From contig JAKFWE010000188.1 of assembly GCA_021732895.1 (NCBI GenBank), positions 1 to 20,448 on the forward strand: DNA of 20,448 nucleotides. Direction: 5' to 3'. The notes under the pieces were generated by a model. The model searched no databases. It saw only the letters and a program-made list of their open reading frames with translations, and was not told the DNA's origin. The stretch is from Allobosea sp. Its GTDB lineage: Bacteria; Pseudomonadota; Alphaproteobacteria; Rhizobiales; Beijerinckiaceae. Shown one piece after another: positions 14,318 to 20,448 of the stretch. The translations under genes were made by a program, and so were the position numbers. The first letter of the stretch is position 1; every line of letters begins with the position of its first letter.

Positions 14318-15250
14318 ACAAGCCATCTGCTCGAGTCCGGAACCGAGACCTGCCACTGGGGCTATTTCGACGCCGGCCTGAAACCTGTCCTGACCATCGA
14401 CAGCGGCGACACGGTCACCATCCGCACCGTGACCGGGGGGCCGGAGGTGCAGCCGAAATCCGGTTATCACGTCCTGCCCGAGATCCACGCCATTCACGCG
14501 CTGCCCGACCGCATGGTCCCCGGCCATATCCTGACCGGCCCGGTCGCGATTCGCGGCGCGAGGCCCGGCCACGTGCTGGAGGTGCGCATCCACGAGGTCA
14601 GGCTGCGCACGGACTGGGGCTATACGCTGATCAAGCCGCTGGCCGGCACGCTGCCGGACGAGTTCGACGCCCACAAGCTGATCCATGTCGGGCTCGACGC
14701 CGGCAGGAACATCGGCCGCCTGCCCTGGGGCATGGAGTTGCCGCTGGCGCCCTTCTTCGGCGTGATGGGCACGGCCCCGCCGGCGCATTGGGGCCGGCTG
14801 ACCTCGCTCGTGCCGCGCGCTTTCGGCGGCAATCTCGACAACAAGGAGCTGCGCGCCGGCGCGACGCTCTATCTACCGGTCTTCGTCGAGGGCGGCCTGT
14901 TCTCCTGCGGCGACGGCCATGGCGCACAGGGCGACGGCGAGGTCTGCGTCACCGCGATCGAGACAGCGCTGGAAGGCGTCTTCGAGTTCGTCCTGCGCGA
15001 GGATCTCGCCTTCACGACGCCGCGCGGCGAGACGCCGACCCACCACATCACCATGGGCGTCGATCCCGATCTCGACATCTGCGCCCAGAAGGCGCTGCGC
15101 GAGATGATCGGCCTGATCGGCGAGCGCAGCAACCTCTCGCGCGAGGAGGCCTACATGCTGTGCAGCCTCGCGGCCGACCTGCGCGTGACGCAAACCGTCA
15201 ACGGCTCGAAGGGCGTGCACTGCATGCTGGCGAAGAGCCTGGTGGCGTAA
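14315..15250 (+). CDS. Acetamidase/formamidase family protein (FmdA/AmdA)
   Basis: The 311-residue protein belongs to the FmdA_AmdA family. GGNLDNKEL is at 171-179, followed by AGATLYLPVFVEGGLFSCGDGHGAQGDGEVC (about 181-211), the signature core of the family. Members hydrolyse formamide, acetamide or other short amides to ammonia and an acid, but many with this annotation are uncharacterised. No signal peptide is seen, so it is probably cytosolic. It is convergent with the Gfo/Idh oxidoreductase gene, their stops 27 nt apart. It is 109 nt beyond the upstream gene, so it probably has its own promoter. Its closeness to a TRAP transporter and LysR regulator suggests, without proof, that it acts on the same imported nitrogen- or carbon-containing compound. 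Confidence 0.88.
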   Translation: MTSHLLESGTETCHWGYFDAGLKPVLTIDSGDTVTIRTVTGGPEVQPKSGYHVLPEIHAIHALPDRMVPGHILTGPVAIRGARPGHVLEVRIHEVRLRTDWGYTLIKPLAGTLPDEFDAHKLIHVGLDAGRNIGRLPWGMELPLAPFFGVMGTAPPAHWGRLTSLVPRAFGGNLDNKELRAGATLYLPVFVEGGLFSCGDGHGAQGDGEVCVTAIETALEGVFEFVLREDLAFTTPRGETPTHHITMGVDPDLDICAQKALREMIGLIGERSNLSREEAYMLCSLAADLRVTQTVNGSKGVHCMLAKSLVA

Positions 15251-15277
15251 GGGCCGGCCGGCGCGCTGGCCAACGCC

Positions 15278-16312
15278 TCAGCCCATCGCGACGGAGACCT
15301 TTCCGGTGGTCGCGCCGGCGGCGAGCAGCGCGTCGATCAGGCGGTGCACCTTCAGCGCCTCGACGCCGGTGACGCGCGGCGCGCCGCCGCGCGCGACGGC
15401 GGCGGCGAAATCGGCGATCACGGCGCGGTGGTAGTGATGCGGGAAGGCCATCGGATCGGCTCCCGCCCCACCGGCGCCGGCGTCGGGCTCGATCCGGTCA
15501 TGGCGGCCGTCATGATGGCGGATGTCGAGCGCGGTCCCGGCCAGCGCGGCCGTGGCCGCGACGCCGATGATCTCGATGCGCTCGGGAAATCCCGGATAGG
15601 CGGCCGTGGTGGCGTCGATCACGCCATGCGCGCCGCTGGCGAAGCGCACGGCGGCGCAGACCATGTCCTCCGTCTCCATCGCATGGACCGGGCTGGTCGT
15701 GGCGTAGCCGGCGACCTCGGCGACCGGGCCGGCGAGGCTCAGCATCAGGTCGAGCGTGTGGATGCCCTGCGTGATCAGCACGCCGCCGCCGTCGCGCGCC
15801 AGAACGCCCCGTCCGGGCTCGTCGTAATAGCTCTGCGGACGCCACAGCCGGATCGTGGTCGAGCAGCCGACGATGGCGCCGAGACCGCCGGCGGCGATGC
15901 GTTCGGCCAGCGCCTCCGCCGCGGGCTTGAAGCGGTGCTGCAGCACGATGCCGAGCGTCACGCCCGCCTCGGCGCAGAGCGCGACCATCTCCTCGGCCCG
16001 CGCCGTGGTGATCTCCAGCGGCTTCTCCAGCAGCACGTGCTTGCCGGCCCGCGCGCAGCGCCGCACGATGTCGAGATGCGTGTTGGGCGGGGTCAGCACC
16101 ATCACGGCCCGGATCGAGCGGTCGTCGAGGATCGTCTCCAGCCGGTCGCACGGCGGAAACGGGAAGCGTGCGCCGAACGCCGCGCGCCGTTCCGCGCTCG
16201 GGCTGAAGGCGGCTGCGACCTCGATTTCGTCCGAGAGGTCGAGCAGGCTCTTCGCGTGCGGCGTCACCGCCATGCCGAGCCCGACGAGGCCGATCCTGAG
16301 CTTGGTCGCCAT
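15278..16312 (-). CDS. Gfo/Idh/MocA family NAD(P)-dependent oxidoreductase
   Basis: The 344-residue protein has an N-terminal Rossmann fold, GLVGLGMAV at 8-16. TPPNTHLD at 74-81 and the family signature EKPLE at 96-100 follow, the latter carrying the conserved Lys-Pro. GGGVLITQGIHTLDLM provides the catalytic-type His and Asp of the substrate domain. Members oxidise or reduce sugars, inositols and related polyols at a hydroxyl or keto carbon; the particular substrate is not evident. It follows dctP after 81 nt on the same strand, separated by a strong GC hairpin, and is probably the last gene of the TRAP unit. It could therefore catalyse the first oxidation of the imported compound. Confidence 0.9.
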   Translation of the reverse strand: MATKLRIGLVGLGMAVTPHAKSLLDLSDEIEVAAAFSPSAERRAAFGARFPFPPCDRLETILDDRSIRAVMVLTPPNTHLDIVRRCARAGKHVLLEKPLEITTARAEEMVALCAEAGVTLGIVLQHRFKPAAEALAERIAAGGLGAIVGCSTTIRLWRPQSYYDEPGRGVLARDGGGVLITQGIHTLDLMLSLAGPVAEVAGYATTSPVHAMETEDMVCAAVRFASGAHGVIDATTAAYPGFPERIEIIGVAATAALAGTALDIRHHDGRHDRIEPDAGAGGAGADPMAFPHHYHRAVIADFAAAVARGGAPRVTGVEALKVHRLIDALLAAGATTGKVSVAMG

Positions 16313-16345
16313 GAGATGCTCGCAAAGCCGGTGGTCGAATCTGGT

Positions 16346-16369
16346 CGCCCGCGCCTGGCGGCGCGGGCG
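16346..16369 (-). other. GC-rich hairpin between dctP and the oxidoreductase gene
   Basis: CGCCCGCGCC-TGGC-GGCGCGGGCG is a perfect 10-bp stem with a four-base loop, 24 nt after the dctP stop. It is not followed by a T run, so it is a poor intrinsic terminator. It may be an mRNA-stabilising or Rho-related element that sets different expression for dctP and the downstream gene. A short GCGCGG-type tandem repeat overlaps its right arm and extends to about 16384. Confidence 0.45.
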
Positions 16370-16393
16370 CGGGCGCGGGCGGCGTGGCTCGCG

Positions 16394-17461
16394 CTACTGG
16401 CCGATCTTGAGGCTCAGCGAGGCGCCGATCGTCTCGTTCCAGGTCTTGACGCATTCGGCCCCGCAGCGCTGGGCGAAGGCCGGCAGGATCACGCTGGTCA
16501 GCGCCTGCTTGCGCAGCGTCTCGTCCTCCGGCGTCACCGCGACCAGCGTCATCGCGGCCGGCTGGCCCTCGCTGCAGGCCTTGCCGGTGTTGCAGTCGAG
16601 CCCGGTCTGCGTCTCGGTCTTGGCCTGCTCGAAGATCGAATCCTCCAGCATGCGCAACTGCTTCTCGAGGAAGGCCTGCACCTTGGGATCGAGCGTGTTC
16701 CACCAGCGCAGGTTGGCCAGTTGCGCCGCCAGGCCGAAATTGATCGGCATCGGCGAGACGAACTTCGCCGATTCATGCCATTTCGCCTTGTAGCCCGAGA
16801 GCGCGCCGGTGATCGCGCAGTCGATGACGCCGCTGGCGAGCGCCGGCTGGACCTCGGCGAAGGCGAGGTTGATCGGCGAGCCGCCGATATGGCCGACGAA
16901 GGCCTGCTGCGAGGCGCCCGATGCGCGCACCTTGCGGCCCTTCAGGTCGGCGACCTTGGTGAAGGCGTCGCGGCAATAGATCACCTGCGCCTGGTAGGTC
17001 CCGAAGCCGAGCAGCTTCAGCCCGTGCTTCTCCTCCAGGAACTTCGCGTAGGTCGGCCGGAAGGTGCTGACGACCTTCTGCAGCTCCTCGACCGATCCGA
17101 CGAGGCCGACGAGATCGGCCGCCTCGTTCATCGGCACCTCGCCGGAATTGTAGTTCAGCACGGTGGTCGCGAACTGCAGCGTGCCGGCCGAGACCAGCCG
17201 GAAGATCTCGGGCCCCTTGAAGCCGAGCTCGGTGAACGGCTTGACCTGCGCCTTGATCTGCCCGCCCGACTGCTCGAGCACGGTCTTGGTCCAGAACGGG
17301 GCCTCGCGGTTCACATACATCGACAGGTTGCCGATGCTGCCGACGACGTTGAAGCTGGTCGCCGGCAGGGCGGTCTGCGCGGAAGCCGGGGTGACGGCGG
17401 CAGGCAGCGCGGCTGCGAACAGCGCGGCGCACAGCGCCGAGGCGGGAATCAGGCGTTTCAT
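16394..17461 (-). CDS. dctP: TRAP transporter solute-binding protein (DctP family)
   Basis: The 355-residue periplasmic binding protein captures substrate for the DctQM membrane permease. MKRLIPASALCAALFAAALPAAVTPASAQ is a clear Sec signal peptide, with likely cleavage after Ala28. The DctP core shows FTELGFKGPEIFRLVSAGTLQF, then ADLKGRKVRASG, where Arg179 matches the conserved carboxylate-clamping Arg. INLAFAEVQPALASGVIDCAITG follows, the family hinge segment. The ATG at 17461 has AGGAG 10 nt upstream; the open frame continuing to 18655 overlaps dctM and is not real. It is unusual in having four cysteines near the C-terminus (290, 296, 333, 337), possibly paired in the oxidising periplasm. 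The ligand is unknown, probably an organic acid. The gene starts 29 nt after dctM ends. Confidence 0.92.
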   Translation of the reverse strand: MKRLIPASALCAALFAAALPAAVTPASAQTALPATSFNVVGSIGNLSMYVNREAPFWTKTVLEQSGGQIKAQVKPFTELGFKGPEIFRLVSAGTLQFATTVLNYNSGEVPMNEAADLVGLVGSVEELQKVVSTFRPTYAKFLEEKHGLKLLGFGTYQAQVIYCRDAFTKVADLKGRKVRASGASQQAFVGHIGGSPINLAFAEVQPALASGVIDCAITGALSGYKAKWHESAKFVSPMPINFGLAAQLANLRWWNTLDPKVQAFLEKQLRMLEDSIFEQAKTETQTGLDCNTGKACSEGQPAAMTLVAVTPEDETLRKQALTSVILPAFAQRCGAECVKTWNETIGASLSLKIGQ

Positions 17462-17490
17462 CGGCGTCGTCTCCTGGTTGGGCGCGGGCG

Positions 17491-18795
17491 TCAGCCGCCG
17501 GCCTTGGGGTTGAGGATGCTCGGCAGCCACAGCGCGAGCTGCGGAAAGGCGATCAGGATGGCGATCATCACCAGCATCGCCGCCACGAAGGGCAGCGCGC
17601 CGACGCACAGATCGGAGAATTTGCCGCCGCCGCGCACCGCCTGCACGACATAGAGGTTCAGCCCCACCGGCGGCGTGATCAGCGCCGCCTCCATCAGGAT
17701 GACGAAGACGATGCCCCACCAGACCGGGCTGTAGCCGAGCGCGACGATCACCGGCACGACGACCGGCGTGGTCGCGATCATCATCGAGAGCGTCTCCATG
17801 AAGCAGCCGAGCACCAGGTAGAAGACCACGATCGCCACCAGCATGCCAAGCGGCGGCCAGCCGAGCGACAGCACGAGATCGGTGATCGCCTTGACCAGAC
17901 CGATCGAGACCATGACGAAGTTGAGGAAGAAGGCGGCGATGACGATCAGCATCACCATGCAGGTCGTGCGCACCGTGCCCTCGAAGGCCCGCACCAGCAC
18001 CGGCAGCGAGAGCTGGCGGTTGGCCGCCACCAGCAGCAGCGTCGCCATCAGGCCGAGCGCGGCGGCCTCCGTCGGCGTCGCGATCCCGGCATAGATCGAG
18101 CCGACGACCACGAGGAACAGGCCGAGCGGCGGCAGCAGATGGCGCAGGCCCGCGACGCGCAGCCGCCAGAGAGAGCCCCTGTCCACCCGCGGTCCGGCCC
18201 ATTGCGGGCGATACAGCGCCAGCCCGAGCACCATCAGCGAGAACAGCCCCGCCAGCATGAAGCCGGGAATGAAGCCGGCCGCATAGAGATCGGCGACCGA
18301 GGTGTCGGTCAGCACGGCGTAGATGATCATGTTGATCGAGGGCGGGATCAGGATGCCGAGCGTGCCGCCGGCCGCGATCGAGCCGAGGAAGAGCGGGCGG
18401 TTGTAGCCGCCCCGATCCATGTTCGGGATCGCGACCGTGCCGATCGTCGCCGCCGTCGCCACCGAGGAGCCCGACGTCGCGGCGAAGATCGCGCTGGCTG
18501 CGATGTTGGTGTGGATCAGCCGGCCAGGCACCTGCGCGAACCACGGCGCCAGCGCGGCGAACAGGCGTTCGCTCAGCCCGGACCGATGCATCAGCTCGCC
18601 CATCATGATGAACATCGGCGCGGCGATCAGGATGAAGTCGTTCGACGAATTCCACGCCAGTTCGCCGAGCGCCCCGGTCATCGGGAAGAAGGCGTAGTTG
18701 GCCTGAAGGAGATAGCCCATCAGCGCCAGCGCGGCGGCGACCGGCAGGCTCAGGCCGACGAGCACGATCAGCAGCGTCAGCGCGGTCCCGATCAT
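17491..18795 (-). CDS. dctM: TRAP transporter large permease subunit (DctM)
   Basis: The 434-residue, strongly hydrophobic protein has about twelve predicted membrane segments, the usual DctM size. Typical family sequences are FILIAAPMFIMMGELMHRSGLSERL, SAIFAATSGSSVATAATIGTVAIPNM (the conserved Ser/Thr/Gly-rich re-entrant loop), GTLGILIPPSINMIIYA and ATPTEAAALG. It forms the Na+-driven conduit of the tripartite transporter together with DctQ. The ATG at 18795 overlaps the dctQ stop by four bases (ATGA), so the subunits are translationally coupled. An open frame running upstream to 19653 in this phase is an artefact of GC-rich DNA overlapping dctQ. Confidence 0.95.
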   Translation of the reverse strand: MIGTALTLLIVLVGLSLPVAAALALMGYLLQANYAFFPMTGALGELAWNSSNDFILIAAPMFIMMGELMHRSGLSERLFAALAPWFAQVPGRLIHTNIAASAIFAATSGSSVATAATIGTVAIPNMDRGGYNRPLFLGSIAAGGTLGILIPPSINMIIYAVLTDTSVADLYAAGFIPGFMLAGLFSLMVLGLALYRPQWAGPRVDRGSLWRLRVAGLRHLLPPLGLFLVVVGSIYAGIATPTEAAALGLMATLLLVAANRQLSLPVLVRAFEGTVRTTCMVMLIVIAAFFLNFVMVSIGLVKAITDLVLSLGWPPLGMLVAIVVFYLVLGCFMETLSMMIATTPVVVPVIVALGYSPVWWGIVFVILMEAALITPPVGLNLYVVQAVRGGGKFSDLCVGALPFVAAMLVMIAILIAFPQLALWLPSILNPKAGG

Positions 18796-19400
18796 GGCGC
18801 GCGCTCCTGCGCCGGTCGCTCGACGCCCGACTGCGCGATCTCCTCGCTGACGCGCATCGAGCCGATCAGCGCGTCGAAGCCGGCGCGGTCGCGGGCGAAG
18901 AGCCGCATCACGGCCTGGATCGGGATCAGCACCGCCATGCAGGCGAACCAGACAATGCCGGCGACCCAGACTCCCTGGGGGATCACCATGGGCGTCTGCA
19001 ATTGCGAGACCGATTTCGCGTTGAGCCGCCAGGATTGCGCGAGCGTGTCGAAGGCGAACCAGGCCAGCGCGACCGCGATCAGCGCCAGCGCGATCGAGGC
19101 GAGCAGGTCGCAGACGACGCGCAGCCGGTCCGGCAGCGCGGCGAGCAGGACATCGACGCGGATATGCGCCTTGGAGGTCACGGTGAAGGCGAGGCCGAGC
19201 CCGATGCAGGCCGCCAGCGCATAGCCGGAGATCTCGAAGCTCTCGACCATGCCGCGCTTGAACAGATAGCGCGTCACGACGTCGATGGTGATCAGCAGGC
19301 TGCAGCCGAACAGCACGATCGCGCCGGCGATCCAGGCGAGGATCCGCGAGATGCGCTGCGGCAGCGGCTCGTCGGGCAGTAGGCGGGAGGGCTCGTTCAT
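18792..19400 (-). CDS. dctQ: TRAP transporter small permease subunit (DctQ)
   Basis: The 202-residue inner-membrane protein has four hydrophobic segments: about 20-40, 58-78, 98-120 and 145-165. The DctQ-type features are TIDVVTRYLFKRG...SFEISGYALAA in TM1-TM2 and KAHIRVDVLLAALPDRLR between TM2 and TM3. It pairs with DctM to form the permease of a TRAP system. The ATG at 19400 has a GGCGGG purine-rich stretch upstream. It is the first gene of the transporter unit and lies 185 nt after the lysR stop, on the same strand. Confidence 0.92.
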   Translation of the reverse strand: MNEPSRLLPDEPLPQRISRILAWIAGAIVLFGCSLLITIDVVTRYLFKRGMVESFEISGYALAACIGLGLAFTVTSKAHIRVDVLLAALPDRLRVVCDLLASIALALIAVALAWFAFDTLAQSWRLNAKSVSQLQTPMVIPQGVWVAGIVWFACMAVLIPIQAVMRLFARDRAGFDALIGSMRVSEEIAQSGVERPAQERAP

Positions 19401-19585
19401 GAACCCGCCGCCATGCAGGCTTCTTGCCAGCCGGCGCGCCGCTTGTCTTTGCCCATCGACATCTTGCCCAAGCCCCTCGTGGCGGCTTGCCTCTGCTCAC
19501 GCGAAGGGCATGTGACCACGCGGAATGGTGGCTGTCCAATCGCGCGATACAATAGCGATCGATAATTAAAGTCGATCGATCCGGC
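19401..19585. other. Intergenic region between lysR and dctQ (185 nt), probable TRAP promoter
   Basis: No gene is supported here. The lysR-proximal end (about 19535-19580) is AT-richer than its surroundings and carries the CGATCG-N11-CGATCG element. The rest is GC-rich leader up to dctQ. I could not assign -35/-10 boxes with confidence. Confidence 0.55.
19556..19578. promoter_or_regulatory. CGATCG-N11-CGATCG element, candidate LysR-type operator
   Basis: Two identical palindromic CGATCG half-sites are separated by 11 nt of AT-rich sequence (ATAATTAAAGT). The second is extended to CGATCGAT, as is the first. LysR-type regulators classically bind interrupted dyads around a T-N11-A core, so spacing and position (between the regulator gene and dctQ) fit. 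GATC-rich words are common in GC-rich alphaproteobacteria, which limits the weight of this. Confidence 0.4.
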
Positions 19586-20448
19586 TCATCCGTCCCGTCT
19601 GGAGTAGTCCTCCGCCATGGCCGCGACGGCGCCCGCCAAGCTGCCGTCGTCACCGCCGATCCAGGAGGCTGTGAACGACAGGTCCGGCAGCGCGACCTCG
19701 GTCTCGACGACGATCAGCGCGCCCTCGGCGAGTTCGCGCTGCGCGACGGCGGGTGGGATCAACGCGATGCCGACGCCTTCGACCGCCAGCCGCACCACCG
19801 GGGCGAGCGCCGCGCTGGCGTGGATGCGCGGTGGCGGCAGGTCCGAGCGCGCCAGCAGGGTGCGCAGCGCCGCATGCGGCCTGGTATGGCGCGCGAAAGT
19901 GATCAGAGGCTGCTGCGCCAGCGCGGCGATCGAGAGCGGCGTAGCCGGCAAAACGAAGTCTGGACTCGCCAGGAACGCCAGCGGCACGCGGTTCAGCGGC
20001 AGATTGCGCGCCAGCGGATCGGTCAGAGGCCCAAGCAGGAAGGCGAGGTCGATCTCCTTGCCGATCAGGCGCTCGCGCAGCAGCGGGCTGGTGTCGACCT
20101 CGATCTCGACGGCCACCGCCGGGTGCTGGCGCGCGACATGGCCGATGAAGCCGGGCAGCCAGCTATGCACGATCGTCTCCGCCACGCCGAGCCGCAGCGT
20201 GCCGCGCATGGCGCCGGGCTCGCTCAGGGCGATGCGCATCTCGGCTGCCAGGCGCAGGATGCGCTCGGCGTAAGCGAGAAACTCGCGTCCCTTCTCGGTC
20301 AGGGTCACGACGCGGCTGGTCCGCTCCAGAAGCCGCGCGCCATAACGGTGTTCGAGCTGGGCGATGCGCTGGGAGACCGCGGGCTGAGTCGTGTTGAGGC
20401 GTTCGGCCGCGGCGCGAAAGCCGCCGAGCGTCGCCACCGCGACGAAGG
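19586..20448 (-). CDS. LysR-family transcriptional regulator (partial, 5' end beyond window)
   Basis: About 287 residues are visible, and the reading frame runs off the window end as FVAVATLGGFRAAAERLNTTQPAVSQRIAQLE. This is the winged helix-turn-helix of LysR regulators missing only about the first ten residues. The apparent GTG at 20437 is an internal Val codon. The linker helix and the type 2 periplasmic-binding-like effector domain follow (RGTLRLGVAETIVHSWLPGF, GKEIDLAFLLG, VGIALIPPAV). The gene lies upstream of, and in the same direction as, dctQMP, so it likely controls the transporter. The effector is probably the transported compound or a breakdown product, which is inference. Confidence 0.92.
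   Translation of the reverse strand, partial: FVAVATLGGFRAAAERLNTTQPAVSQRIAQLEHRYGARLLERTSRVVTLTEKGREFLAYAERILRLAAEMRIALSEPGAMRGTLRLGVAETIVHSWLPGFIGHVARQHPAVAVEIEVDTSPLLRERLIGKEIDLAFLLGPLTDPLARNLPLNRVPLAFLASPDFVLPATPLSIAALAQQPLITFARHTRPHAALRTLLARSDLPPPRIHASAALAPVVRLAVEGVGIALIPPAVAQRELAEGALIVVETEVALPDLSFTASWIGGDDGSLAGAVAAMAEDYSRRDG

Noticed and set aside
15251..15277. Bidirectional terminator between the convergent amidase and oxidoreductase genes
   Set aside because: GGCCGG and CTGGCC can pair with one G-U, but the stem is short and no T run follows on either strand. Not strong enough to list.
15344..17653. A 769-codon plus-strand frame antisense to the oxidoreductase and dctP genes
   Set aside because: Both genes on the other strand have clear signatures; this frame has none.
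16394..18655. Possible fusion of dctP with an upstream 400-residue domain
   Set aside because: The frame is open upstream, but those residues overlap dctM in another phase and are low-complexity. A signal peptide and AGGAG mark the true dctP start at 17461.
1..20448. CRISPR arrays, tRNA or rRNA genes, insertion sequences, prophage or defence genes
   Set aside because: I looked for regular direct repeats, transposase or integrase motifs, tRNA-like cloverleaf ends and toxin-antitoxin pairs, and saw none that I could support.

Overview
The window is GC-rich, gene-dense DNA that reads as a chromosomal segment of an alphaproteobacterium, most likely order Hyphomicrobiales (Rhizobiales). The support is gene content and order: a DivL-type cell-cycle pseudokinase next to ahcY, a TsaE/sugar-kinase fusion, the trpA-accD-folC block, and an AccD whose zinc ribbon is degenerate. 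A Bosea/Beijerinckiaceae-like genome is a guess. There are no rRNA, tRNA, CRISPR, IS or phage features. All genes look intact except the two cut by the window edges.

Region 1 (2-8122): the 3' end of a penicillin-binding protein 1A gene (+) converges on a minus-strand series. Read in transcription order, that series is ahcY (SAH hydrolase), its hairpin terminator, a 368-nt gap, divL, tsaE-amgK fusion, a YgjP-type metalloprotease, and a Bcr/CflA-type MFS exporter. divL, the fusion and the protease are tightly packed (4-nt overlap, then 1-nt gap), so they are probably one transcript joining cell-cycle signalling, tRNA t6A modification and probable peptidoglycan-sugar salvage.

Region 2 (8123-14205): a 160-nt divergent promoter region carries a 20-bp palindrome that looks like an operator for methyl-cycle control. 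It separates ahcY from plus-strand housekeeping genes: trpA, accD, folC, amn (AMP nucleosidase), an isochorismatase-family hydrolase and a kappa-GST/2-hydroxychromene-2-carboxylate isomerase-like protein. trpF and trpB, the usual upstream partners of trpA, are absent here.

Region 3 (14206-20448): an accessory catabolic locus. An acetamidase/formamidase-family gene (+) converges on a minus-strand unit. In transcription order that unit is a LysR regulator (cut by the window end), a TRAP transporter (dctQ, dctM, dctP) and a Gfo/Idh/MocA oxidoreductase. A CGATCG-N11-CGATCG element lies just past the lysR stop, upstream of dctQ. The set suggests regulated uptake and oxidation of an unidentified organic acid or polyol-like compound, possibly with amide hydrolysis.

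The window is mostly conserved housekeeping DNA. I found no clearly new system. The best second-look items are the Tyr-for-His substitution in DivL, the ahcY/trpA palindrome, the TsaE-kinase fusion without an adjacent uridylyltransferase, and the TRAP/amidase locus.
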